DNA of 64,000 nucleotides from assembly GCA_902536935.1 (NCBI GenBank), contig CACAZM010000005.1, positions 1 through 64,000 on the forward strand. Reading direction: 5' to 3'. Below, in pieces: positions 19,574 to 27,550 of this stretch (positions are counted from its first letter, which is position 1; each line of letters opens with the position of its first letter). The translations under genes and the position numbers were made by a program. The DNA comes from an uncultured Bacteroidota bacterium (GTDB lineage: Bacteria; Bacteroidota; Bacteroidia; Flavobacteriales; Flavobacteriaceae). Below the pieces are notes generated by a model. That model did no database searches. It was not told the DNA's origin and saw only the letters and a list, made by a program, of their open reading frames with translations.

Positions 19574-20851
19574 TTAGTAGTGACACTTTCCACACTCCAG
19601 ACCACCCATTTGAGCGATTGTGAGTTTTTCGACACCATATTTTTTTGAGAGCTCCGCATGGATTTTCTCATAATACTCATTGTTTTCCAAATCGACATTC
19701 GACTCTCTGTGACAGTCGATACACCATCCCATTGTTAGTGGGGAGTGCTGATACATGATTTCCATTTCTTCCACTGGTCCATGACACTTTTGGCAATCAA
19801 TACCTGCAACGTCAACATGCTGTGCGTGGTTGAAGTACACAAAGTCGGGTAGGTTGTGGATACGTACCCATTTCACGGGTTGAGTTTCTCCTGTATAACG
19901 CTGATTTTCTTCATCCCAACCAACCGCTTTATATAACTTTTTGATTTCGTTTGTGTAGAATTCTTTTGTGTATCCTTTTTCCAAATCTTCTTCCCCATTG
20001 TACTCTGCAATATTCATGTGACAGTTCATACACACATTGAGAGAAGGAATTCCTGAATGCTTAGAAACACGGGCAGAGGAGTGGCAATACTTACACTCGA
20101 TTTCGTTATCTCCAGAGTGGATTTTGTGAGAATAATGGATGGGTTGCACAGGCATATATCCTTGATCAATTCCCACTTGCATTAGATATCCATAGGCAAA
20201 GAAAGCACTCGAAAAGAGTAATACAATCACCGTGCTAAACAACAAAAAGGAATTGTTGATGTAGACTTCCCAAAGCGGTTTGCGTTTTGGTCTGGTTTTT
20301 TCGACTTCTATCCCATTTGCGATTGCAATTTTTCGTAGCGTTTTAGTTACCAAAAAGAGCATTACCACAAGGACGACAAGCACCAATATCAACACCACCA
20401 ATAGCAGGGTTGAGGAGGTATTGTCTTCCCCACTAGCGGCTGTGGTTGCTACCGCAACTGGAACGGCAGGTGTAGGTGGTGTGTAGTCGGTATAAGCAAG
20501 AATATTGTCAATGTCTTCGTTGCTCAACTGTGGGAAGGCAGTCATCACAGACTTATTGTATTCCTCATAAATCGCAACCGCTTGCGGATCGCCAGACTTG
20601 ACCATCGCCATGGAATTCTTTATCCAAGAATACAACCATTCTTTTTCGTACTTCTGAGAAACACCGGCTAGAGCAGGACCGACAGCGCGTTTGTTTAGCT
20701 TGTGACAGGCCGCGCAGTTCATATTGAAAAGGGATTTCCCTTTGTCGACATCTGTTTCTTGTGCGTAAGTTGGAAGGGTGAAGGCAATAGCCAACACGAG
20801 TGAAAGTAGAACAGGAACTTGGGGAACATTTAGGCGAAAAAACCTGATCAT
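19574..20851 (-). CDS. actA: Alternative complex III subunit ActA, multiheme c with fused N-terminal monoheme domain
   Basis: Multiheme electron-transfer subunit of alternative complex III. Six CxxCH sites are visible. One (46-50) lies in an N-terminal cytochrome c domain behind a cleavable signal peptide, with M103 in VMTAFPQL as likely axial ligand. A linker and membrane helix (about 149-168) and a second helix (about 200-222) separate it from the classical pentaheme part with sites at 253-257, 274-278, 353-357, 377-381 and 420-424, the last ending one residue before the C terminus. It is first in the operon, and a TAnnTTTG promoter box lies 46 nt upstream. The N-terminal domain makes it longer than a minimal pentaheme ActA. 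Confidence 0.95.
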   Translation of the reverse strand: MIRFFRLNVPQVPVLLSLVLAIAFTLPTYAQETDVDKGKSLFNMNCAACHKLNKRAVGPALAGVSQKYEKEWLYSWIKNSMAMVKSGDPQAVAIYEEYNKSVMTAFPQLSNEDIDNILAYTDYTPPTPAVPVAVATTAASGEDNTSSTLLLVVLILVLVVLVVMLFLVTKTLRKIAIANGIEVEKTRPKRKPLWEVYINNSFLLFSTVIVLLFSSAFFAYGYLMQVGIDQGYMPVQPIHYSHKIHSGDNEIECKYCHSSARVSKHSGIPSLNVCMNCHMNIAEYNGEEDLEKGYTKEFYTNEIKKLYKAVGWDEENQRYTGETQPVKWVRIHNLPDFVYFNHAQHVDVAGIDCQKCHGPVEEMEIMYQHSPLTMGWCIDCHRESNVDLENNEYYEKIHAELSKKYGVEKLTIAQMGGLECGKCHY

Positions 20852-20897
20852 GTTTTGGTTTTTGTAGTCAAGGAAAATACCTTAATTTTTACGTTTA

Positions 20898-20929
20898 CAA
20901 AATTACATTACAAACACCATTTTAAAAAC
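20898..20929 (-). promoter_or_regulatory. Putative promoter of the act-cox operon
   Basis: Minus-strand TAATTTTG at 20898-20905 matches TAnnTTTG exactly; GTTTTT at 20924-20929, 18 nt upstream, is an imperfect -33 TTTG. It lies 46 nt ahead of the actA ATG in very AT-rich DNA, where chance matches are common. Confidence 0.5.
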
Positions 20930-21083
20930 TTTAAAACCGCTTGAGTTATAAATTTATATTTATTCTAAATTACTCATTTAATTTACTTATATTCAATATG
21001 TTATGCTCTTTTTGTTTTGATATAATTAAACAAATTTTCAGAAAAAATTGCAGGAATTTCCAAGCAATCTTTTATTTGCAACT

Positions 21084-21455
21084 ATGTTGTATTTAAAGCC
21101 CATTTGTTTTGTGATTTTGTTTGTGTTTGTGCCTTCACTTCACGCACAAGACAACGCATTGGTTATTAAAACCCCTCAAAATCTTGACAATGTACTCGAG
21201 CGCAAGTTATCCCTGGACAAAAAGCGATTGGCAAAAAACCAGTATACCATTCAAATTTTTTCTGGAAATTACGAGGCTGCAAAAGTCTATTTGGATTCTT
21301 TTTCTAATGCCTTCCCAAGTCGCTATGCCAAACTATCTTTTGAAACTCCGAATTACAAAATCCGTGTTGGTAAATTCGGGACACGTCTGGAAGGAAGCCA
21401 AACACTTGATACACTACGGGTGAAATTTCCTGAGGCCTTTTTACTAAAGCCCTAG
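21084..21455 (+). CDS. Small exported SPOR-like protein
   Basis: A 123-residue exported protein with a clear signal peptide (MLYLKPICFVILFVFVPSLHAQ) and a C-terminal segment of about 75 residues resembling a SPOR fold (YTIQIFSGNYEAAKVYLDSF, then YKIRVGKFGTRLEGSQTLD). SPOR domains bind denuded peptidoglycan glycan strands at division sites. I chose the ATG at 21084; an upstream TTG (21048) would place 12 polar residues before the signal peptide. It is tail-to-tail with infB, only 2 nt apart, and divergent from actA. Function beyond a likely periplasmic or cell-wall role cannot be read from the sequence. Confidence 0.78.
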   Translation: MLYLKPICFVILFVFVPSLHAQDNALVIKTPQNLDNVLERKLSLDKKRLAKNQYTIQIFSGNYEAAKVYLDSFSNAFPSRYAKLSFETPNYKIRVGKFGTRLEGSQTLDTLRVKFPEAFLLKP

Positions 21456-21457
21456 TT

Positions 21458-24082
21458 TTAATTGAGCTTTTTCTTAACAGCTACTTCGATATATGCCTCG
21501 ACAGTATCTCCGATTTTGATGTCATTAAAGTCTTTGATCTGCAAGCCGCAATCGTATCCTTTTGTAACCTCTTTCACATCATCCTTAAATCGCTTGAGAG
21601 ATGCAAGGGCGCCAGTGTAAACGACAACACCTTCGCGCACAATGCGCACCATTGAATTACGTGTGATTTTGCCATCCATGACCATGCAACCAGCTATGGT
21701 ACCCACACGAGAAATTTTATAGGTTTCACGGATTTCAACATTTCCTTGAACCTCTTCTTTCATGTCTGGAGACAAGAGTCCCTCCATGGCGTCTTTAAGA
21801 TCATTGATTGCGTCGTAAATGATGGAGTAACTCCGCACATCAATTTCTTCTTTGTCTGCCAATTGCCTGGCGGTACCCACAGGTCGCACGTTAAAGCCAA
21901 CGATAATCGCGTCGGAGGCGGAAGCCAAAAGCACATCCGACTCCGTGATGGCACCAACTCCTTTATGGATAATATTGATCTGAATTTCTTCTGTAGATAG
22001 TTTTTGGAAGGAATCTGTCAATGCCTCAACCGAGCCGTCAACGTCTCCTTTTAAAATGATATTGAGTTCTTTAAAATCGCCTAGGGCAATTCGTCTGCCG
22101 ATTTCATCCAAAGTGATATGGCGTTGGGTACGAACTGATTGCTCTCGCACCAATTGGGTGCGCTTGGCAGCAATTTGTTTGGCTTCTTTTTCTTCAACAA
22201 ATACATTGAATCGGTCGCCTGCAGTGGGTGCTCCGTCTAACCCAAGAAGGGATACTGGTGTTGATGGCCCTGCTTCAAAAACTTCTTTACCGCGTTCGTC
22301 TTGCATTGCACGTACTTTACCACTGTGTTGACCCGCAAGAATGTAGTCTCCAATTCGCAGCGTACCCGCTTGCACGAGAATGGTCGATACATATCCACGA
22401 CCCTTGTCCAAAAAGGCCTCGACAACCGTTCCTTGCGCCGCTTTTGAAGGGTTTGCCTTGAGTTCTAATAGCTCTGCTTCAAGTATTACTTTTTCGAGAA
22501 GTTCAGAAATTCCTGTTCCTTGTTTTGCGGAAACGTCATGCGATTGGATTTTACCACCCCAATCTTCAACGAGCAGATTCATCGCTGATAGGCCCTCTTT
22601 GATTTTGTCAGGATTTGCGTTTGGGCTATCGATTTTATTGATCGCAAAAACAATCGGTACAGAGGCTGCTTGCGCATGGCTAATCGCTTCTTTGGTCTGT
22701 GGCATGATATCATCATCAGCAGCAATAACGATAATTACCAAGTCGGTTACCTGAGTTCCGCGTGCACGCATTGCAGTAAATGCCTCGTGACCCGGAGTGT
22801 CCAAAAAGGTGATTTTTTGTCCGCTCTCCAAATTTACACTATATGCACCGATGTGTTGGGTAATACCACCCGATTCATCTGCGGTTACATTTGTTTTTCG
22901 GATGTAGTCGAGCAAAGAGGTTTTTCCGTGATCAACATGACCCATCACGGTCACAATTGGCGCACGAGTCACCAAATCATCGGGGTTGTCCTCCGGCTCG
23001 TCTATTGTTTCTTCGATATCTGCAGTGACAAACTCAACGGTATATCCGAACTCCTCCGCCACGATTGACAAGGTTTCTGCATCCAGTCTCTGGTTCATAG
23101 TCACCATGATCCCCAGCGTCATACAGGCAGAAATAATTTCTGTTGAGCTGATATCCATCATAGTTGCAATCTCACCGACAGTCACAAACTCTGTAACCTT
23201 AAGCAACTTGCTATCCGCCTCAACTTGAGCTGCATCCTCTTCGGATTTTTGACGATGTGAGTCCCTCTTTTCGCGGCGGTATTTTGCACCTTTTGATTTG
23301 GTGGTTTTGCCTTGTAATTTTTCTAGGGTCTCCCGAATCTGCTTTTGGATTTCTTCATCGCTTGGCTCTTCATGAGTGGGCTGGTTTTGCCGTTTTGGTT
23401 TGGGCTTGTTTTGTTGTCCTCCACCAGGACTCGTATTCTTTGTGATTCGTTTGCGACGTCGTTTGCGATCGTTGTTATCAGCATTCGGCTTTGTTTCTTT
23501 ATTCTCAAATTTTTTGAGATCAATTTTGTCCCCTGCTATTTTAAGTCCCGTCAGCTTTTTGTACTGCGTAGTGACCTTTTCTGTATCAGCTGTAGCAGTT
23601 TTTTCTGGTTCAGCTTGCTTTTGCTCATTAGGCTTCTCTAGAGTAGGTTTAATCGAAAGCTCTGCTAATTGCTCATTTTTTGTTTGTTTAACTATGGGAG
23701 CTTCTATATTTTTTTCATCCTTGACTTTCTCTTTGGGCTCTGCTTTTGACTCTAAATCGATTTTTCCAACCTGGCGGATACCCTTGAGTTCGGTGCGCGC
23801 CTGAACGACTTGGGTTTTTGCCTCTTGCTCTTCTTCGATTCGCTGGCGAATGGCTTCTTTTTCTTTGCGCTTTTCTTCGCTGACCTCTTCTGAGGCTTCC
23901 TTTTTGTTTCGATCAGTCTGAAAAGCATCGACCAAGAGTTGGTATTCCACCTTGGAAATTTTGGACGTTGGGCGCGGCTCTATTTCAAAACCATGTTCTC
24001 CCAACTGCTCCACAGCGCGGTCTAAGGAAATGTTTAACTCTCGGAGAACCTTATTGATTCGTATGGTTTTGACTTCAGACAT
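21458..24082 (-). CDS. infB: Translation initiation factor IF-2
   Basis: GTPase that delivers initiator tRNA to the small ribosomal subunit and promotes subunit joining. The order is an N-terminal IF2_N helix (1-55), a long charged linker (60-290, rich in Lys, Glu and a KRRRKR block), a second IF2_N domain (about 293-345), then the G domain with GHVDHGKT at 381-388, DTPG at 428-431 and NKID at 482-485, and the beta-barrel and C domains. Length 874. Last gene of the rimP-nusA-infB operon, 38 nt after nusA. Confidence 0.97.
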   Translation of the reverse strand: MSEVKTIRINKVLRELNISLDRAVEQLGEHGFEIEPRPTSKISKVEYQLLVDAFQTDRNKKEASEEVSEEKRKEKEAIRQRIEEEQEAKTQVVQARTELKGIRQVGKIDLESKAEPKEKVKDEKNIEAPIVKQTKNEQLAELSIKPTLEKPNEQKQAEPEKTATADTEKVTTQYKKLTGLKIAGDKIDLKKFENKETKPNADNNDRKRRRKRITKNTSPGGGQQNKPKPKRQNQPTHEEPSDEEIQKQIRETLEKLQGKTTKSKGAKYRREKRDSHRQKSEEDAAQVEADSKLLKVTEFVTVGEIATMMDISSTEIISACMTLGIMVTMNQRLDAETLSIVAEEFGYTVEFVTADIEETIDEPEDNPDDLVTRAPIVTVMGHVDHGKTSLLDYIRKTNVTADESGGITQHIGAYSVNLESGQKITFLDTPGHEAFTAMRARGTQVTDLVIIVIAADDDIMPQTKEAISHAQAASVPIVFAINKIDSPNANPDKIKEGLSAMNLLVEDWGGKIQSHDVSAKQGTGISELLEKVILEAELLELKANPSKAAQGTVVEAFLDKGRGYVSTILVQAGTLRIGDYILAGQHSGKVRAMQDERGKEVFEAGPSTPVSLLGLDGAPTAGDRFNVFVEEKEAKQIAAKRTQLVREQSVRTQRHITLDEIGRRIALGDFKELNIILKGDVDGSVEALTDSFQKLSTEEIQINIIHKGVGAITESDVLLASASDAIIVGFNVRPVGTARQLADKEEIDVRSYSIIYDAINDLKDAMEGLLSPDMKEEVQGNVEIRETYKISRVGTIAGCMVMDGKITRNSMVRIVREGVVVYTGALASLKRFKDDVKEVTKGYDCGLQIKDFNDIKIGDTVEAYIEVAVKKKLN

Positions 24083-24120
24083 ATACTATATTGGTATTCA
24101 AAAATAGGGATTTCAATCCG

Positions 24121-25353
24121 TTAACTCGAGAATTCTGCGTTTAATATGTTGCGGACTTCGACAACGGTTTCCTCTTCCAAGTCCGTTCGTTTGACCAAAT
24201 CCTCGACCTCTTGCTCCAATACACTCTTGGCAGTATCGAGTCCAACCTTGCGAAACTCTTCGATAATCCATCCTTCGATTTCATCAGAAAACTCTGTAAG
24301 CTCAACATCTTCCTCTGCCCCTTCACGGTACACATCGATCTCATAGCCCGTGAGTTGACCTGCTAAACGAATATTGAATCCACCTCGACCAATCGCTTTT
24401 GAAACTTCTGAAGGATCCATATACACTTCTACGGCTTTCTTTTCTTCGTCGATTGTCATATTGGTGATTTTAGCTGGACTCAATGCACGCGTAATCATCA
24501 ACTGGTTGTTGTTGGTATAATTGATCACATCGATATTTTCATTCCCAAGCTCACGGACAATTCCATGAATTCTAGACCCTTTCATCCCTACACAAGCACC
24601 GACAGGATCGATACGATCGTCGTAAGAATCCACCGCAACTTTTGCTTTTTCTCCAGGAACGCGAACTACTTTTTTGACAGTAATCAAACCATCAAACACC
24701 TCTGGAATTTCTTGTTCAAATAGTTTTTCCAAAAATTTTGGAGCAGTGCGAGACAAAATAATACTCGGCTTGGCACCCTTGAGCTCTACGCTTTCAATCA
24801 CGCCCCGAACGCTATCGCCCTTGCGGAAAAAGTCTGAAGGGATTTGACGGTCTTTAGGCAAGATGATTTCGTTTCCATCATCATCGATTAAAATCACAAC
24901 ACGACTGCGTACGTGGTGCACCTCGGCGGTATAAATTTCCCCAACGAGTTCAATAAATTGTTTGTAGATAATAGTATTATCATGCTCATGGATTCGAGCG
25001 ATAAGGTTTTGACGGAGGGATAGGATCGATCGACGACCCAAATCCGAAAGTTTTACCTCTTCAGAAACATCTTCACCAACTTCAAAGTCGGGCTCAATTT
25101 TTCGCGCTTCTGTAAGTTCGATTTCTTCATTTTCGTCTTCAACTTGTCCATCTTCGACCACGACGCGATTGCGCCAAATCTCCAAATCTCCTTTGTCAGG
25201 GTTGATGATAATGTCAAAATTGTCATCGGTGCCAAACTTTCGCTTTAGCGTGTTGCGAAACACCTCTTCCAAAATGGACATGAGGGTCACACGGTCTATC
25301 AGTTTGTCATCTTTAAACTCCGAGAACGATTCGATTAATGCGAGATTTTCCAT
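24121..25353 (-). CDS. nusA: Transcription termination/antitermination factor NusA
   Basis: Binds RNA polymerase and nascent RNA and tunes pausing, termination and antitermination. An N-terminal polymerase-binding domain (1-130, with an acidic insert around 75-90) is followed by an S1 domain (about 130-200) and two KH domains (about 230-345; GMKGSRIHGIVRELGNE and IGRGGFNIRLAGQLTG are visible). A short acidic tail of about 65 residues replaces the full acidic repeats found in E. coli; length 410 is normal for Bacteroidota. It sits 6 nt after rimP and 38 nt before infB. A terminator-like hairpin in the rimP leader could make this operon sensitive to NusA. Confidence 0.96.
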   Translation of the reverse strand: MENLALIESFSEFKDDKLIDRVTLMSILEEVFRNTLKRKFGTDDNFDIIINPDKGDLEIWRNRVVVEDGQVEDENEEIELTEARKIEPDFEVGEDVSEEVKLSDLGRRSILSLRQNLIARIHEHDNTIIYKQFIELVGEIYTAEVHHVRSRVVILIDDDGNEIILPKDRQIPSDFFRKGDSVRGVIESVELKGAKPSIILSRTAPKFLEKLFEQEIPEVFDGLITVKKVVRVPGEKAKVAVDSYDDRIDPVGACVGMKGSRIHGIVRELGNENIDVINYTNNNQLMITRALSPAKITNMTIDEEKKAVEVYMDPSEVSKAIGRGGFNIRLAGQLTGYEIDVYREGAEEDVELTEFSDEIEGWIIEEFRKVGLDTAKSVLEQEVEDLVKRTDLEEETVVEVRNILNAEFSS

Positions 25354-25359
25354 TGTGTA

Positions 25360-25830
25360 TTACTTAAATTGGATTTGAACGGTTGCTTTTTCGATTTGAT
25401 TGTAGGGAACTTGCAATTGTTTGACCACAGTGTGTTTTCCCTTGCCGATTGGTTTGGGTTCACGGGCTTTCCACTCCAAAGTGATTTGATCATCATCTGC
25501 CTGTGTGAGTGTGGCCTTAAGATTGTCATTGTCTATGGTCTGTACCGCCAGTTTTCTGCCGATATTTTTTTTGTATTGACGTACCATTTGCAACGGATAG
25601 GTAGCACCTGCCGAGCTTACCTCCAACGAAAAGTCATGTACTTCCCTGTCGAGTTGATGTTCGATGTGACGGCTCACTTTGATGCATTGCTTCAAAGAAA
25701 CCCCATTGTCCCCGTCGATTACCACATGAACTCTCGATTGATCATCGATGTGAAGATCAATCAAAAACAAATCTGGTTGTAACGACAAGGCCTCCGCTAG
25801 CAATTTCTGTATGTTTTCTTTAAACTCCAT
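25360..25830 (-). CDS. rimP: Ribosome maturation factor RimP
   Basis: Assists maturation of the 30S ribosomal subunit. The 156 residues show the two RimP domains: N-terminal (1-80, DRVHDFSLEVSSAG-type core reads as LDREVHDFSLEVSSAGATYP) and a C-terminal Sm-like barrel ending in YNQIEKATVQIQFK. First gene of the rimP-nusA-infB operon. The ATG at 25830 lies only 2 nt after a run of nine T preceded by a hairpin, and the promoter is about 55 nt upstream. Confidence 0.93.
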   Translation of the reverse strand: MEFKENIQKLLAEALSLQPDLFLIDLHIDDQSRVHVVIDGDNGVSLKQCIKVSRHIEHQLDREVHDFSLEVSSAGATYPLQMVRQYKKNIGRKLAVQTIDNDNLKATLTQADDDQITLEWKAREPKPIGKGKHTVVKQLQVPYNQIEKATVQIQFK

Positions 25831-25832
25831 CT

Positions 25833-25861
25833 AAAAAAAAAGGGGACCTTTCAAGTCTCCC
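25833..25861 (-). promoter_or_regulatory. Terminator-like hairpin in the rimP-nusA-infB leader (possible attenuator)
   Basis: Reading the minus strand: GGGAGAC (25861-25855), loop, GTCCCC (25847-25842), giving six base pairs with one bulged A, then nine T (25841-25833), then the rimP ATG at 25830. There is no gene upstream on this strand that it could terminate; it lies inside the leader of the operon itself. Shape and place fit an intrinsic attenuator, or a structure that hides the start region. Confidence 0.55.
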
Positions 25862-25883
25862 AATGATTGATCAGAATGTTTTG

Positions 25884-25915
25884 CAAATATAATTGTTTTA
25901 AAATTCTTACCCAAA
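25884..25915 (-). promoter_or_regulatory. Promoter of rimP-nusA-infB
   Basis: Minus-strand TTTG at 25915-25912, 20-nt spacer, TATATTTG at 25891-25884. Both boxes match the Bacteroidota sigma-A consensus. The predicted transcript starts near 25877-25880, leaving a leader of about 50 nt that is nearly filled by the hairpin at 25833-25861. Confidence 0.72.
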
Positions 25916-25956
25916 TCATATTGTCAGATTGTTTCATCCTATATTTCTACGCAAAC

Positions 25957-25987
25957 TTTTTCTAACTCATTGAAATTCATACATTCG
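25957..25987 (+). promoter_or_regulatory. Putative promoter of the sterol desaturase-like gene
   Basis: TTTT at 25957-25960, 19-nt spacer, TACATTCG at 25980-25987, ending 5 nt before the ATG. Each box has one mismatch to TTTG and TAnnTTTG, but spacing is ideal. It is divergent from the rimP promoter. Confidence 0.45.
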
Positions 25988-25992
25988 CAACT

Positions 25993-27228
25993 ATGGAAGC
26001 TTATGCCAACGCCTTGTTGATTGCTATTCCCTCCTTTATGGTGTTGATGCTGACGGAACTGATTTATGGCTATGCGACGGGCAAACAAACCTATGTGTTT
26101 ATGGATACCATTTCAAGTTTGAGCTCTGGACTTACCAATATTCTTAAAGACACCCTTGGTTTAGTTGTGATTTTGATTTCCTATCCTTGGTTGAGTCAAC
26201 AACTTGCTATTACCCAAATCGAAGTGGATCTTTGGCTTTACCTCGCTGCCTTTATCTGTATCGATTTTGCTTCTTACTGGTCGCATCGCCTCAATCACAA
26301 AATCAATTTTTTCTGGAACCAACACATCATTCACCACAGTAGTGAAGAGTTTAATATGGCCTGTGCGCTTCGTCAAAGCATTTCCAATATACTTGGTTAT
26401 GGTGCATTGTTTATGGTTCCAGCTGCTGTTCTTGGAATACCGCAAGATGTAATTTCCATTTTAGCGCCCCTTCATCTTTTTGGTCAATTTTGGTATCACA
26501 CCCAACACATTGGGAAACTCGGTTGGTTGGAGTATATTATTGTTACCCCTTCCCAACACCGTGTTCATCATGCCATCAATCCAATTTACATTGACAAAAA
26601 TCTCAGTGCAATATTTTGTGTATGGGATCGAATGTTTGGTACGTTTCAGCAAGAACTCGACGACGAGCCACCTGTCTATGGCGTTCTAAAGCCCGTGCAG
26701 TCCTGGAATCCGCTATGGATCAATTTCCAGCACCTATGGGGACTAGCCCTCGATGCTTGGCATACCAAACGGTGGAGGGATAAATTCCGCTTGTGGTTGA
26801 TGCCCACTGGCTGGCGACCCGAAGATGTCAAGCAATCGCACCCAAAGACGGTGATTACCGACGTAACCCAACAACAAAAATATGCACCCCTCTACAATCG
26901 CTCCCTCGCATACTGGGCATTTTTTCACTTTTGCGCGACCATGGGGTTACTGCTGCTGATGCTCTATCACTTTGGGGACTTATCCTCTTTCCATGCCACT
27001 GCCATTGGCCTGTGCTTGTTTGCCGCCATATTTGGATACACTAGTGTGATGGATCAATACAAATGGAGTATCGGATTTGAGTGGTTTCGAATCGCCATTT
27101 CCTTTGTTGTACTGCAATGGGTATTGTCAACCATTTCGCCTATTCTTTACTGGGTTTGGATGGTCTATTTAATAATTTCAAGTCTAGCGTTGGCATATAT
27201 TATGTGGCGGGAAAGCAAACTGATATAG
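25993..27228 (+). CDS. Sterol desaturase / fatty acid hydroxylase family membrane protein
   Basis: Integral membrane di-iron oxygenase of the fatty acid hydroxylase superfamily. The three His boxes are intact: H98 to H102 (SHRLNH), H111 to H115 (HIIHH) and H189 to H193 (HRVHH), with H172 (HTQH) also typical. Membrane segments are visible at about 5-25, 48-68, 80-95, 135-160 and several after residue 300. The C-terminal third (about 300-411) is an added hydrophobic region of four helices, as in bacterial proteins related to alkylglycerol monooxygenase. The substrate cannot be read from the sequence. It faces tRNA-Gln tail-to-tail and stands alone. Confidence 0.88.
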   Translation: MEAYANALLIAIPSFMVLMLTELIYGYATGKQTYVFMDTISSLSSGLTNILKDTLGLVVILISYPWLSQQLAITQIEVDLWLYLAAFICIDFASYWSHRLNHKINFFWNQHIIHHSSEEFNMACALRQSISNILGYGALFMVPAAVLGIPQDVISILAPLHLFGQFWYHTQHIGKLGWLEYIIVTPSQHRVHHAINPIYIDKNLSAIFCVWDRMFGTFQQELDDEPPVYGVLKPVQSWNPLWINFQHLWGLALDAWHTKRWRDKFRLWLMPTGWRPEDVKQSHPKTVITDVTQQQKYAPLYNRSLAYWAFFHFCATMGLLLLMLYHFGDLSSFHATAIGLCLFAAIFGYTSVMDQYKWSIGFEWFRIAISFVVLQWVLSTISPILYWVWMVYLIISSLALAYIMWRESKLI

Positions 27229-27338
27229 TCTAAATCTTAATTTTTTCAAATTCTACCATTGATTGTATGGTCAATTGTAAAAAAATATTGGTGGATTCAT
27301 TTTATAAAAATTTTTATTTTGAATATAGGGAAAGGTTT
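27229..27338. other. AT-rich intergenic stretch between the hydroxylase gene and the tRNA-Gln terminator
   Basis: Part of a 322-nt gap between protein genes (27229-27550) that also holds tRNA-Gln and its terminator. In this part I see only AT-rich DNA and a weak 5-bp inverted repeat (ACCAT...ATGGT near 27257) without a T tract. No ORF with coding character. Confidence 0.6.
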
Positions 27339-27366
27339 AAAAAAATCCCACCATGTAAGGCGGGAT
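27339..27366 (-). terminator. Terminator of tRNA-Gln
   Basis: On the minus strand ATCCCGCC, 6-nt loop, GGTGGGAT (8 bp with one G-U pair, 27345-27366) followed by a T run (27345-27339). It begins 8 nt after the tRNA 3' end. Confidence 0.82.
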
Positions 27367-27374
27367 ACTAATAG

Positions 27375-27447
27375 TTGGCCTACTAGGGATCGAACCTAGA
27401 CTCTTCTGAACCAAAATCAGACGTGTTGCCAGTTACACCATAGGCCA
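27375..27447 (-). tRNA. tRNA-Gln (anticodon TTG)
   Basis: The minus strand folds into a full cloverleaf of 73 nt: acceptor TGGCCTA/TAGGCCA, D stem GTGT/ACAC, anticodon stem TCTGA/TCAGA with loop TTTTGGT (anticodon TTG), T stem CTAGG/CCTAG with loop TTCGATC, discriminator A. CCA is not encoded. A terminator follows at once. It lies 103 nt upstream of, and divergent from, the GT117 gene. Confidence 0.95.
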
Positions 27448-27550
27448 ATATCGCTGCAAAAATAAAACAAAGTTTGATAATGCCAATACTTCTATTTTGA
27501 TTTCTAAACACAATGAGAATGTTGTACTTTCGTAACTCCAAAAACCACAA

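Noticed and set aside
27250..27300. Terminator for the sterol desaturase-like gene
   Set aside because: Only a 5-bp stem (ACCAT/ATGGT) and no T tract on the plus strand.
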